Positions 24,768 through 33,074 of a stretch of DNA of 64,000 nucleotides are shown here, piece by piece; positions within the stretch are counted from its first letter, which is position 1, and each line of letters opens with the position of its first letter. The translations under genes and the position numbers were made by a program. The notes below the pieces were generated by a model. It was not told the origin of the DNA. It saw only the letters and a program-made list of their open reading frames with translations, and searched no databases. Where the stretch lies: assembly GCA_016285055.1 (NCBI GenBank), contig JAEEPZ010000008.1:1-64000 (forward strand), in the 5' to 3' direction. Source of the stretch: Prevotella sp. Its GTDB lineage: Bacteria; Bacteroidota; Bacteroidia; Bacteroidales; Bacteroidaceae.

Positions 24768-24890
24768 TTGTCCCAAATTGTTTTTATTTGTTTTTCTTGT
24801 TTTTATTGTTTTTTTCTCAGGCCGCTTCGCGGTATCAACTCACATAGATAGCGACGTAACGATGTCTGATTCCAACCTCACAGTACGAAT
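24768..24890 (-). repeat. Dispersed repeat (GTTTTTATTTG / CCGCTTCGCGG family)
   Basis: T-rich GTTTTTATTTGTTTTTCTTG, then CCGCTTCGCGGTATCAACTC, then CACATAGATAGCGACG. The reverse complement of 53340-53445 matches over almost its whole length. A third, partial copy is at 24240-24312. Confidence 0.88.
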
Positions 24891-24898
24891 TTATCCAT

Positions 24899-24933
24899 AA
24901 AAAAGGTGCAACGCCCATCAAGAGTGTTGCACC
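24899..24933 (-). terminator. Intrinsic terminator downstream of pckA
   Basis: On the minus strand GGTGCAAC/GTTGCACC forms a perfect 8-bp stem, followed by six T. Confidence 0.88.
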
Positions 24934-24951
24934 AATATATCGAAGTAAATA

Positions 24952-25035
24952 GCTTTACAGCTTCGGTCCTGCAATTTTGCCCTCATCCATAGGGCAAGTT
25001 GCTTTCGGCCCTTGCTTTACAGCTTCGGTCCTGCA
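24952..25035 (-). repeat. Direct duplication of the pckA 3' end
   Basis: The 22 bp containing the last pckA codons and stop (25014-25035) recur perfectly at 24952-24973, 62 bp further downstream. The second copy is an untranslated tail piece before the terminator. Confidence 0.88.
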
Positions 25036-26630
25036 GCGACAAGAGCCTTGCCGGCCTCGTTGCCTTCGTACTTCTTGAAGTTCTTGATGAAGCGACCAGC
25101 CAGATCCTTGGCCTTCTCTTCCCACTCGTCGCGGTTCTGATAGGTGTCGCGCGGGTCGAGGATGCCCCATGCCACGCCGTTGAGCTGTGTGGGAACCTCG
25201 AAGTCGAAGTAAGGAATCTTCTTCGTGGGAGCGTTCAGGATGTCACCGCCCAGGATGGCGTCGATGATGCCGCGTGTGTCCTTGATGCTGATGCGCTTGC
25301 CCGTGCCGTTCCATCCGGTGTTCACCAGGTAAGCCTTGGCACCGCTCTTCTCCATGCGCTTCACCAGCTCCTCAGCATACTTCGTGGGATGCAGCTCGAG
25401 GAAGGCCTGGCCGAAGCAGGCGCTGAAGGTGGGCGTGGGCTCGGTGATGCCGCGCTCGGTGCCGGCCAGCTTGGCAGTGAAGCCAGAGAGGAAGTAGTAC
25501 TTGCACTGCTCGGGAGTGAGGATGCTCACGGGAGGCAGCACGCCGAAGGCATCGGCTGAGAGGAAGATGACGTTCTTAGCCTCGGGGCCGGCGCTCTTGC
25601 CGTTCACCTTCTGGGCAATCTTCTCGATGTGGTTGATGGGATAGCTGACGCGGGTGTTCTCGGTCACGCTCTTGTCGGCGAAGTCAATCTTGCCTTCTGC
25701 ATCGACGGTGACGTTCTCCAGCAGGGCGTCGCGGCGGATAGCGTTGTAGATGTCGGGCTCGCTCTCCTTGTCGAGGTTGATGACCTTAGCATAGCAGCCA
25801 CCCTCGAAGTTGAACACACCCTCGTCGTCCCATCCGTGCTCGTCGTCGCCAATGAGCAGGCGCTTCGGGTCGGTTGACAGCGTGGTCTTGCCCGTGCCGC
25901 TGAGGCCGAAGAAGATAGCGGTGTTCTTGCCCTCCATGTCGGTGTTGGCCGAGCAGTGCATCGAGGCGATGCCCTGCAGGGGCAGGTAGTAGTTCATCAT
26001 CGAGAACATGCCCTTCTTCATCTCGCCGCCGTACCAGGTGTTGATGATGCACTGCTCGCGGGTGGTGGTGTTGAAGGCCACGCAGGTCTCTGAGTTCAGG
26101 CCCAGCTCCTTGTAGTTCTCCACCTTAGCCTTCGAGGCGTTGTAGATGACGAAGTTCGGCTCGAAGCTCTCCAGCTCCTCAGCGGTGGGCTGGATGAACA
26201 TGTTCTTCACGAAGTGAGCCTGCCAGGCCACCTCGACGATGAAACGGACGCGCAGGCGGGTAGCCTCGTTGGCACCGCAGAAAGCATCCATGACATAAAG
26301 CTCCTTGTTGCACAGTTCCTTGATGGCAATCTCCTTCACCTTGGCCCATACCTCCTCGGTCATGGGGTGGTTGTCGTTCTTGTACTCCTCAGAGGTCCAC
26401 CACACCTTGTCCTCGCTCTGTGCGTCGCGGACGATGTACTTGTCCTTAGGCGAGCGGCCGGTGTAGATGCCGGTCATCACGTTGACGGCGTTCAGCTCGG
26501 TGTTCACACCTTTGTCAAAGCCCTCAAGGCCCTGCTTGGTCTCCTCAGCAAAGAGGTACTCATACGACGGATTGTGGGCAATCACCTTCGAACCGGTGAT
26601 ACCATACTGTGTCAAATCTAATGTTGCCAT
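25017..26630 (-). CDS. pckA: Phosphoenolpyruvate carboxykinase (ATP)
   Basis: 537 residues, the usual length. It interconverts oxaloacetate plus ATP with PEP plus CO2. In succinate-producing Bacteroidales it runs in the carboxylating direction and conserves ATP. Motifs: [12 protein letters not shown], kinase-1 P-loop [11 protein letters not shown], metal-site region [24 protein letters not shown]-loop area TRVSYPI and adenine-side [17 protein letters not shown]. Single-gene unit with its own promoter and terminator. The last codons are duplicated downstream. Confidence 0.98.
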   Translation of the reverse strand: MATLDLTQYGITGSKVIAHNPSYEYLFAEETKQGLEGFDKGVNTELNAVNVMTGIYTGRSPKDKYIVRDAQSEDKVWWTSEEYKNDNHPMTEEVWAKVKEIAIKELCNKELYVMDAFCGANEATRLRVRFIVEVAWQAHFVKNMFIQPTAEELESFEPNFVIYNASKAKVENYKELGLNSETCVAFNTTTREQCIINTWYGGEMKKGMFSMMNYYLPLQGIASMHCSANTDMEGKNTAIFFGLSGTGKTTLSTDPKRLLIGDDEHGWDDEGVFNFEGGCYAKVINLDKESEPDIYNAIRRDALLENVTVDAEGKIDFADKSVTENTRVSYPINHIEKIAQKVNGKSAGPEAKNVIFLSADAFGVLPPVSILTPEQCKYYFLSGFTAKLAGTERGITEPTPTFSACFGQAFLELHPTKYAEELVKRMEKSGAKAYLVNTGWNGTGKRISIKDTRGIIDAILGGDILNAPTKKIPYFDFEVPTQLNGVAWGILDPRDTYQNRDEWEEKAKDLAGRFIKNFKKYEGNEAGKALVAAGPKL

Positions 26631-26675
26631 TGTTTTTTTATTGTTTTAATTATGCGTAGTTCTTAATTTCGGGTG

Positions 26676-26683
26676 CAAAATTA
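26676..26683 (-). promoter_or_regulatory. -7 box of pckA
   Basis: Minus strand TAATTTTG followed by CA, 46 bp before the ATG. Confidence 0.75.
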
Positions 26684-26822
26684 GTAAAAAGAATCGAGAA
26701 TGTCAGTTTGAGAGCAGAGATTTTTTGTGCGCACACAGCATTTTTTCAAGTTAAAGTATCATAAATCCATGCCATTGTCTCTCTTTTGTCACCCGCAGTT
26801 TACATTTGTCACTTTTTTTTCG

Positions 26823-26830
26823 TACCTTTG
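26823..26830 (+). promoter_or_regulatory. -7 box of the U32 gene, almost at the start codon
   Basis: TACCTTTG followed by CA. The ATG at 26839 begins 9 bp after the box, so the mRNA must be leaderless or nearly so. The apparent start at 26806 lies upstream of this promoter and is rejected. Confidence 0.75.
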
Positions 26831-26838
26831 CAGACGCA

Positions 26839-28173
26839 ATGAACGGAAAAACAAGTGACTATGAGGTGATGGCACCCGTGGGAAGCCGTGAGAGTCTGGC
26901 CGCTGCCATACAGGCCGGGGCCGACTCGGTGTACTTCGGCGTGGGCCATCTGAACATGCGTTCAGGCTCTGCCTCCGCCTTCACCCTCGACGACCTGAAA
27001 GAGATAGCCGACACATGCCGCGAGCATGGCATCAAGAGCTATCTGACAGTGAACACCATCATCTATGATGACGACATGGAGGAGATGCGCCAGACCCTCG
27101 ACGCTGCCCGCCAGGCCGGCATCAGCGCCATCATCGCCAGCGACATGGCAGTGCTGAATAGTGTAGAGTGTAGAGCGCAGAGTGTAGAGTTTGCTGCCGC
27201 CATGCCTTCACCTAACGGGACGGCGGCAGCAAACTCTACACTCAACACTCTCAACTCTCAATTAGAAATTCACCTCTCCACCCAGCTCAACATCTCCAAC
27301 ACGGCGGCGCTGCGCTTCTATGCCCAGTTTGCCGACGTGGTGGTGCTGGCACGCGAACTGACGCTGGAGCAGGTGAAGCGCATACACGAGGCCATTGTGC
27401 GGGAGAACATCTGCGGGCCGTCGGGCGAGCAGGTGAGGATAGAGATGTTCTGCCACGGAGCCCTCTGCATGGCCGTCAGCGGCAAGTGCTACCTGAGCCT
27501 CGACGCCGCCAACCGCTCAGCCAACCGCGGGCAGTGCATACAGGTGTGCCGCCGCTCGTACACCGTCACCGACAATGAGACGGGGCACCAGCTGGAGATA
27601 GATAATAAATATGTAATGAGTCCAAAGGACCTGAAGACCATCCGCTTCATCGACCGCATGATGGACGCCGGCGTGAGGGTCTTTAAAATAGAAGGACGCG
27701 CGCGAGGACCCGAATATGTCTATCAGACGGTGAGCTGCTATAAGGAGGCCATCGCCTCGGTGCTTGACGGTACGTTTACGGAAGAGAAGAAAGATGAGTG
27801 GGACCGCCGCCTCGCCACCGTCTTCAACCGCGGCTTCTGGGATGGCTACTATCAGGGTCAGCGTTTGGGCGAATGGAACAAGGGCTATGGCAACAACGCC
27901 ACGGAACAGAAGGTGTATGTGGGCCGCGCCACCAAATACTACAGCCGCATCGGCGTGGGTGAGTTCGCAGTAGAGGCCACCACATTCAAGGTGGGTGACA
28001 AGCTGCTGGTCACCGGGCCCACCACCGGCGTGATGTATCTCACCGCCACAGAGATTCACGACCAGGACGGTCAGCCAGTCATTGAGGCTCCGCAAGGACG
28101 TCTCTGCGCCATCCCTGTCAGCGACAAGGTGAGACCGAGTGACAAACTGTTCAAGCTCATTAGCCAGAAGTGA
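26839..28173 (+). CDS. U32 family peptidase-like RNA hydroxylation protein
   Basis: 444 residues. U32 proteins (YegQ/TrhP, RlhA) are now tied to prephenate-dependent hydroxylation of tRNA or rRNA rather than proteolysis. Typical motifs: MAPVGSRESLAAAIQAGADSVYFG, MFCHGALCMAVSGKCYLS and a cysteine cluster (HGALC, GKCYLS, GQCIQVC) for the Fe-S site, then KDLKTIRFIDRMMDAGVRVFKIEGRARGPEYV. After SDMAVLN and before EIHLSTQLNISN, homologues have about eight residues. Here there are ~35, encoded by a heptamer-repeat element (27157-27265). TrhP-like is my best guess. SufE follows. Confidence 0.9.
   Translation: MNGKTSDYEVMAPVGSRESLAAAIQAGADSVYFGVGHLNMRSGSASAFTLDDLKEIADTCREHGIKSYLTVNTIIYDDDMEEMRQTLDAARQAGISAIIASDMAVLNSVECRAQSVEFAAAMPSPNGTAAANSTLNTLNSQLEIHLSTQLNISNTAALRFYAQFADVVVLARELTLEQVKRIHEAIVRENICGPSGEQVRIEMFCHGALCMAVSGKCYLSLDAANRSANRGQCIQVCRRSYTVTDNETGHQLEIDNKYVMSPKDLKTIRFIDRMMDAGVRVFKIEGRARGPEYVYQTVSCYKEAIASVLDGTFTEEKKDEWDRRLATVFNRGFWDGYYQGQRLGEWNKGYGNNATEQKVYVGRATKYYSRIGVGEFAVEATTFKVGDKLLVTGPTTGVMYLTATEIHDQDGQPVIEAPQGRLCAIPVSDKVRPSDKLFKLISQK
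27157..27265 (+). repeat. Heptamer element in frame in the U32 gene
   Basis: GTGTAGA-type heptamers, then a perfect 20-bp inverted repeat GTGTAGAGTTTGCTGCCGCC (27182-27201) and its complement (27222-27241), then CTCAACA/CTCTCAA heptamers. The intergenic copy at 33091-33134 shares AGAGTTTGCTGCC and its inverse. The frame avoids the TAG and TGA codons present in the other frames. Confidence 0.92.
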
Positions 28174-28280
28174 TGTAATGGCGTTATAACGTAATAACGT
28201 GATAACGTTATAACGAAAAATAACGAAAAGCGTAATAACGTTATAACGTAATAACGTGATAACGAAATAACGAGATAAAA
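28174..28280. repeat. AACGTAAT-type 8-bp tandem repeat in the U32-sufE gap
   Basis: Degenerate 8-bp units (AACGTTAT, AACGTAAT, AACGTGAT), about eleven, with many internal palindromes (CGTTATAACG). They run from the U32 stop to just before the sufE start. Confidence 0.88.
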
Positions 28281-28291
28281 GAAAGAAAACA

Positions 28292-28702
28292 ATGACAATA
28301 GACGAAAGACAAGACGAGATCATCGCGGAGTTCGAGGAACTGGACGACTGGATGGACCGCTACCAGCTGCTCATCGACATGGGCAGCTCGATGGAGCCTT
28401 TAGCTGAGGAATACAAGACGGAACAAAACCTCATTGACGGTTGCCAGAGCCGCGTGTGGCTGCACGCCTCCAAGGACGATGAGGGTCTGCTGCATTTCAA
28501 GGCTGACAGCGACGCCCTCATCGTGAAAGGCATCATCAGTCTGCTCATCGGCATCCTGGACGGGCAGTTGGCAGACGACATCCTCCATGCCGACCTCTAC
28601 TTCATCGACCGCATCGGCCTGCGCGAGCATCTCTCCCCAACACGCTCCAACGGACTGGTGGCCATGGTGAAGCGAATCCACGATTATGCCTTAGTGTTAT
28701 GA
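28292..28702 (+). CDS. sufE: SufE family cysteine desulfurase activator
   Basis: 136 residues. SufE accepts persulfide sulfur from SufS for Fe-S cluster assembly. The acceptor cysteine is C51 in [12 protein letters not shown], and the flanking MGSSMEPL and [17 protein letters not shown] segments are typical. No sufS is nearby. The stop overlaps the ruvB start by 4 bp (ATGA), so the two are translationally coupled. The upstream U32 protein probably needs an Fe-S cluster, which may explain the grouping (inference). Confidence 0.94.
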   Translation: MTIDERQDEIIAEFEELDDWMDRYQLLIDMGSSMEPLAEEYKTEQNLIDGCQSRVWLHASKDDEGLLHFKADSDALIVKGIISLLIGILDGQLADDILHADLYFIDRIGLREHLSPTRSNGLVAMVKRIHDYALVL

Positions 28703-29730
28703 ACGAGTCCTTCAACATCCATGCTGCCCCCTCGCAGGGCGAGAAAGAATTTGAAAACGCGCTGCGACCTCTCACCTTCAGCGACTTTGCCGGTCAGAAG
28801 AAGGTGGTGGACAACCTGCACGTCTTCGTGGAGGCCGCCAAATATCGCGGCGAGCCCCTTGACCACACCTTGCTGCACGGTCCTCCCGGCTTGGGCAAGA
28901 CGACGCTGAGCAACATCATCGCCAACGAGCTGGGCGTAGGCTTTAAGCTCACCAGCGGCCCCGTCTTAGACAAGCCCGGTGACCTGGCCGGCATCCTCAC
29001 CTCGCTGGAGCCACGCGACGTGCTGTTCATCGACGAGATACACCGCCTGTCGCCTGTCGTCGAGGAATATCTCTATTCGGCCATGGAGGACTATCGCATC
29101 GACATCATGATAGACAAAGGCCCGTCGGCGCGCTCCATCCAGATAGACCTCAACCCGTTTACGCTGGTGGGCGCCACCACTCGCAGCGGACTGCTGACGG
29201 CTCCGCTCAGGGCGCGCTTCGGCATCAACATGCACTTGGAGTATTACGACCCTGAGACGCTCTGCGGCATCGTGGAGCGCTCGGCACGGCTGCTCGGCGT
29301 GCCCATCACCGAAGATGCCGCGCTGGAGATAGCCAGCCGCTCACGCGGCACGCCCCGTATCGCCAACTCGCTGCTGCGCCGCGTCCGCGACTTCGCACAG
29401 GTGAAGGGCAACGGAGGTATCGACACCGCTATCTCACAAGTCGCTCTCACGGCACTGAACATCGACAAGTACGGCTTGGACGAGATTGACAACAAGATCC
29501 TACTCACCATCATCGACAAGTTCAAGGGCGGTCCGGTGGGCATCACCACCATTGCCACCGCCATCGGCGAGGACAGCGGCACGGTGGAGGAGGTCTACGA
29601 GCCGTTCCTCATCATGGAGGGCTTCATCAAGCGCACGCCGCGTGGCCGCATGGTCACCGAGCTGGCCTACCGCCACTACGGCCGCAACCCTTACGGCGGC
29701 AATATCATGCAGCCCGACCTCTTCGGATAA
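28699..29730 (+). CDS. ruvB: Holliday junction branch-migration ATPase RuvB
   Basis: 343 residues, normal length. Drives branch migration with RuvA. Walker [10 protein letters not shown] (61-69), Walker B FIDEIH, sensor 1 GATTRSGLL, and a C-terminal winged helix with [18 protein letters not shown]. The start overlaps sufE by 4 bp. It is followed after 11 bp by a 9-mer repeat array leading into coaD. Confidence 0.98.
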   Translation: MNESFNIHAAPSQGEKEFENALRPLTFSDFAGQKKVVDNLHVFVEAAKYRGEPLDHTLLHGPPGLGKTTLSNIIANELGVGFKLTSGPVLDKPGDLAGILTSLEPRDVLFIDEIHRLSPVVEEYLYSAMEDYRIDIMIDKGPSARSIQIDLNPFTLVGATTRSGLLTAPLRARFGINMHLEYYDPETLCGIVERSARLLGVPITEDAALEIASRSRGTPRIANSLLRRVRDFAQVKGNGGIDTAISQVALTALNIDKYGLDEIDNKILLTIIDKFKGGPVGITTIATAIGEDSGTVEEVYEPFLIMEGFIKRTPRGRMVTELAYRHYGRNPYGGNIMQPDLFG

Positions 29731-29741
29731 ACCAGCAGGAC

Positions 29742-29877
29742 GATGGGGCCTATAGGCCTCATGGGTCTCATAGGTCCTATAGGTCCTATAGGTCCTATAG
29801 GTCCTATAAGTCCTATAAGTCCTATAAGTCCTATAAGTCTCATAAGTCCCATAAGTCCCATAAGTCCCATAAGCCCT
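29742..29877 (+). repeat. CCTATAAGT 9-bp tandem array up to the coaD start codon
   Basis: About 15 units grading from GGTCCTATA to AGTCCTATA to AGTCCCATA. The last, AAGCCCTATG, contains the coaD ATG. The array is stop-free in the coaD frame for 45 codons from 29743 (GPIGPI..SPISPI). Unit number changes would keep the frame, because 9 is divisible by 3. Confidence 0.92.
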
Positions 29878-30333
29878 ATGAAAACAGGAATATTCGTCGG
29901 GAGTTTCAATCCCTTCACAGCGGGTCACGATTCTGTCGTGACCAGAGCCCTGCCGCTCTTCGACCGCCTCGTCATCGGCGTCGTAGGCCAACAGGTGAAC
30001 AAACCCGGGCAGCCGTCGGCAGAAGAGCGGGCTGAGGCCATCCGCCGCATCTACGCCAACGAACCGCGCATCGAGGTAAAGCCCTACTACGGCCTCGCTG
30101 TGGATTTCGCGCGTGAGGAAGGCGCGCGATTCATTGTGAAAGGCGTCCGTTCCGTCAAGGACTTCGAATACGAGCGCGAACAGGCCGACGTCAACCGTCT
30201 CCTCAGTAACGGAGAGATAGACACCGTCCTGCTTTACGCCGAGCCTCACCTGGCCAGCATCTCCAGCAGCATGGTGCGCGAGCTGCAGCACTACGGGCAG
30301 GATGTTTCGCCATTTCTTCCTATAAAGAAATGA
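29878..30333 (+). CDS. coaD: Pantetheine-phosphate adenylyltransferase
   Basis: 151 residues. Converts 4'-phosphopantetheine and ATP to dephospho-CoA, the fourth step of CoA synthesis. Nucleotidyltransferase motif GSFNPFTAGH (the TxGH form of HxGH), phosphopantetheine contacts around KPYYGLAVDFA, KGVRSVKDFEYE and the C-terminal ISSSMVRE. Start 29878 is chosen because homologues begin at MKTGIFVGSFNP. The 45 in-frame upstream codons are pure repeat. If they were translated, the enzyme would carry a GPI/SPI extension. Confidence 0.96.
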   Translation: MKTGIFVGSFNPFTAGHDSVVTRALPLFDRLVIGVVGQQVNKPGQPSAEERAEAIRRIYANEPRIEVKPYYGLAVDFAREEGARFIVKGVRSVKDFEYEREQADVNRLLSNGEIDTVLLYAEPHLASISSSMVRELQHYGQDVSPFLPIKK

Positions 30334-30373
30334 GTACAAAGAATTATCATTACTCTTTTCAACTTTCGCAAGT

Positions 30374-30626
30374 TTTGGAGTTAAAGGAGTTAAAGGAGTT
30401 AAAGACAATAGCTATGCTATGGATTTCAACCCAGAGACAAAGGCTTTTTCATGGAGAGTCATTTGTCTTTAACTCCCTTAACTCCCTTAACTTCCTTAAC
30501 TCCCTTAACTCCTTTAACTCCTTTAACTCCTTTAACTCCCTTAACTCCTTTAACTCCCTTAACTCCTTTAACTCCCTTAACTCCTTTAACTCCTTTAACT
30601 CCTTTAACTCCTTTAACTCCTGAAAG
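30374..30626. repeat. TTTAACTCC element, copy C
   Basis: Three GGAGTTAAA units, a core (~30402-30467) with a mutated box (TAGCTATG) and one extra T that breaks its open frame, then ~17 TTTAACTCC or CTTAACTCC units. It fills most of the coaD-ybeY gap. No gene is supported in this gap. Confidence 0.92.
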
Positions 30627-30658
30627 TCGAAACTTGAATTACTATTTTTTCCAAAACC

Positions 30659-31087
30659 ATGATAAGCTATTCCGCTGAAAACGTAAAGATGCCCGCCATC
30701 AAGAAGCGCGACACGACGGCTTGGATCAGGCGCGTCGCCCAGACCTACGGCAAGAGGGTGGGCGAGGTTGGTTACCTCTTCTGCGACGACGAGAAGATAC
30801 TGGAGGTGAACCGCGAGTTCCTGCAGCACGACTATTACACCGACATCATCACCTTCGACTACTGCGAGGGTGACGTGCTGAACGGCGACATCGTCATCTC
30901 CCTCGACACTGTGCGCAGCAACGCCGAACAACTGGGCAAGGACTATGACGAAGAGCTGCACCGTGTCATCATTCACGGCATCCTCCACCTCTGCGGCCAA
31001 AACGACAAAGGGCCCGGTGAGCGCGAGCTGATGGAGCAAGCCGAGGATAAAGCTCTCGCCTTGAGGGAAGATGTAAAGAAATGCTAA
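30659..31087 (+). CDS. ybeY: Endoribonuclease YbeY (rRNA maturation)
   Basis: 142 residues. YbeY is a metal-dependent RNase for 16S rRNA 3' processing and ribosome quality control. The substrate-side motif NREFLQHDYYTDIITFDY and metal motif HGILHLCGQNDKGPGE are present. The first two histidines of HGxxHLxGxDH are kept. The third position is not His (NDK), which from memory is common among Bacteroidota members. The second ATG (30689) is an alternative start. Confidence 0.93.
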   Translation: MISYSAENVKMPAIKKRDTTAWIRRVAQTYGKRVGEVGYLFCDDEKILEVNREFLQHDYYTDIITFDYCEGDVLNGDIVISLDTVRSNAEQLGKDYDEELHRVIIHGILHLCGQNDKGPGERELMEQAEDKALALREDVKKC

Positions 31088-31123
31088 AATCAAGGCTGAC
31101 ACAAGTCAAAAACATGCACAAAT

Positions 31124-31154
31124 GGCGCTGTGTGTGCACACAACGGCGTTTTTT
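31124..31154 (+). terminator. Possible terminator between ybeY and acpP
   Basis: GGCGCTGTGTGTGCACACAACGGCG can fold as an imperfect hairpin and is followed by six T. Confidence 0.55.
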
Positions 31155-31166
31155 ATGCAAAAAAAC

Positions 31167-31197
31167 TTGCCCAAGTAAAAATATTTGTGTTACTTTG
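31167..31197 (+). promoter_or_regulatory. Promoter of acpP
   Basis: TTG (31167-31169), a 20-bp spacer, TTACTTTG (31190-31197, one mismatch to TAnnTTTG) followed by CAG. The leader is ~60 nt. Confidence 0.65.
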
Positions 31198-31262
31198 CAG
31201 CCGTTTTTGTAAATATCCCTTCAAAAGAAGGACATTATTAACACACTAAAAAAAGAAAAATC

Positions 31263-31499
31263 ATGTCAGAAATTGAAAGTAAAGTAAAGGCAATTATTGT
31301 AGACAAACTGGGTGTTGACGAGTCAGAAGTGAAGCCCGAAGCAAGCTTCACCAATGATCTTGGCGCTGATTCCTTGGATACCGTAGAACTCATCATGGAG
31401 TTTGAGAAAGAGTTCCAGATTTCCATCCCCGATGACAAGGCCGAAAAGATTGGCACCGTTGCCGACGCTATTGCCTATATTGAGGAGAACCAGAAATAA
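31263..31499 (+). CDS. acpP: Acyl carrier protein
   Basis: 78 residues. Carries growing acyl chains on a 4'-phosphopantetheine attached to S37 in [10 protein letters not shown]. Acidic helical protein of normal length ([29 protein letters not shown]..). It leads the fatty-acid cluster acpP-fabF-rnc, but two repeat elements separate it from fabF. Confidence 0.98.
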   Translation: MSEIESKVKAIIVDKLGVDESEVKPEASFTNDLGADSLDTVELIMEFEKEFQISIPDDKAEKIGTVADAIAYIEENQK

Positions 31500-31508
31500 T
31501 AAAGTTGT

Positions 31509-31601
31509 GGTCCCCCCTTCTGCCCCCTAAGGGGGCTACTTTAGTTTTGTGAATAGACGATAAACTAATGTAGCCCCTTCAGGGGGGAGAAGGGGGGAGC
31601 C
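31509..31601. repeat. GC-rich palindromic element, intergenic copy
   Basis: Outer arms TCCCCCCTTCTGCCCC and its complement, with inner hairpins CCCCCTAAGGGGG and CCCCTTCAGGGG. Unlike the in-gene copies it carries stop codons (TAA, TAG, TGA) in the arms and spacer. It lies 10 bp after the acpP stop. Confidence 0.9.
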
Positions 31602-31624
31602 TTCATAATTCAACTTTCGCCAGT

Positions 31625-31768
31625 TTTGGAGTTAAAGGAGTTAAGGGAGTTAAAGGAGTTAAAGACAATAGCTTTGCTATGGATTTCAACCCAGAGACAA
31701 AGGCTTTTCATGGAGAGCCAGTTGTCTTTATCTGCCTTAACTCCCTTAACTCTTTTAACTCCTGAAAG
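31625..31768. repeat. TTTAACTCC element, copy D
   Basis: GGAGTTAAA/GGAGTTAAG units, a core (~31663-31727) with TAGCTTTG and ATGGATTTCAACCCAGAG, then CTTAACTCC units. Together with 31509-31601 it occupies almost all of the 306-bp acpP-fabF gap. No gene is present there. Confidence 0.92.
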
Positions 31769-31805
31769 TTGATTGAATGCGAAACTTGAATTCAATAATA
31801 ATACT

Positions 31806-33068
31806 ATGGAATTAAAGAGAGTAGTAGTAACTGGCCTCGGCGCTGTCACTCCAGTGGGCAATACCCCCGAAGAGACGTGGAAAAACCTCATCGACGGCGT
31901 CAGCGGTGCAGCTCCTATCACACAATTCGACACCACATTATTCAAGACCAAGTTTGCCTGCGAGGTGAAGAACCTCAACGTCAACGATTTCCTCGACCGT
32001 AAGGAGGCCCGCAAGATGGACCGCTACACACAGCTGGCTCTCATCGCCGCCAAGCAAGCCGTCGAAGACAGCCAGATGGATCTGGAGACCGTAGACAAAG
32101 ACCGCATCGGCGTGGTCTACGGCGTGGGTATTGGCGGCATCAAGACTTTTGAGGAAGAGGTGAAATATTATGGTCAGCATGAGGCTGACGGCCCGAAGTT
32201 CAACCCGTTCTTCATTCCTAAGATGATTGCCGACATCGCTGCCGGACAGATTAGCATCATGTATGGCTTCCACGGCCCCAACTATATCACGGCTTCTGCC
32301 TGTGCCTCTTCTTCCAACGCACTGGCTGACGCTTTCAACCTCATCCGTTTAGGCAAGGCCAACGCCATCCTGGCCGGTGGTGCCGAGGCTGCCATCTGTG
32401 CCTGCGGCGTGGGCGGCTTCAACGCCATGCACGCCCTGAGCACCCGTAATGACGAGCCCGAGAAGGCCAGCCGTCCGTTCAGCGCCAGCCGCGACGGGTT
32501 CGTCATGGCCGAGGGTGCCGGATGCCTCATCCTCGAGGAGCTGGAGCACGCCAAGGCTCGCGGAGCAAAAATCTATGCTGAGATGGTGGGTGCCGGCATG
32601 AGCGCTGACGCACACCACATCACTGCCTCACACCCCGAGGGACTGGGCGCCAAGCTCGTCATGCAGAACGCACTGGAGGACGCCAACCTGAAGCCAGAGG
32701 ACATCGACTATATCAATGTGCACGGCACATCGACACACGTCGGCGACATCTCGGAAGCCAAGGCCATCAAGGAAGTGTTTGGCGACGCTGCCTTCAAGCT
32801 CAACATCTCGTCAACGAAGTCGATGACAGGACACTTGCTCGGCGCTGCCGGTGCAGTGGAGGCTATGGCTACCGTGCTGGCCGTGAAGAACGACATCGTG
32901 CCGCCCACCATCAACCATGAGGAAGGCGACGACGACCCGGAGATTGACTACAACCTGAACTTCACGTTCAACAAGGCACAGAAGCGCACCGTGCGCGCCG
33001 CCCTGAGCAACACCTTCGGCTTCGGCGGCCACAACGCCTGCGTGGTGTTCAAGAAGTACCTTGCATAG
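31806..33068 (+). CDS. fabF: 3-oxoacyl-[ACP] synthase II
   Basis: 420 residues. Condenses malonyl-ACP with acyl-ACP in chain elongation. The Cys-His-His triad is visible: C166 in TASACASSSNA, H306 in VHGTSTHVGD and H343 in KSMTGHLLGAAG. Normal length. Start 31806 (MELKRVVVTGLGAVTPVG) is preferred over 31773, whose extra residues do not belong to the family. It follows acpP and precedes rnc, a common Bacteroidales order. Confidence 0.97.
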   Translation: MELKRVVVTGLGAVTPVGNTPEETWKNLIDGVSGAAPITQFDTTLFKTKFACEVKNLNVNDFLDRKEARKMDRYTQLALIAAKQAVEDSQMDLETVDKDRIGVVYGVGIGGIKTFEEEVKYYGQHEADGPKFNPFFIPKMIADIAAGQISIMYGFHGPNYITASACASSSNALADAFNLIRLGKANAILAGGAEAAICACGVGGFNAMHALSTRNDEPEKASRPFSASRDGFVMAEGAGCLILEELEHAKARGAKIYAEMVGAGMSADAHHITASHPEGLGAKLVMQNALEDANLKPEDIDYINVHGTSTHVGDISEAKAIKEVFGDAAFKLNISSTKSMTGHLLGAAGAVEAMATVLAVKNDIVPPTINHEEGDDDPEIDYNLNFTFNKAQKRTVRAALSNTFGFGGHNACVVFKKYLA

Positions 33069-33074
33069 TGGGCT

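Noticed and set aside
26806-26838. Upstream start for the U32 gene
   Set aside because: It lies upstream of a perfect -7 box that would transcribe only from ~26835 onward.
28174-28280. Possible CRISPR array
   Set aside because: Units are contiguous 8-mers with no spacers. None of the arrays in the window has unique spacers of constant length.
29743-29877. N-terminal 45-codon extension of CoaD
   Set aside because: Pure 9-mer repeat translation; homologues start at MKTGIFVGSFNP. Kept as a finding but not as the annotated start.
30959-31020. YbeY lacking its third metal-binding histidine
   Set aside because: HGILHLCGQNDK deviates from HGxxHLxGxDH, but similar substitutions are, as far as I recall, usual in Bacteroidota YbeY.
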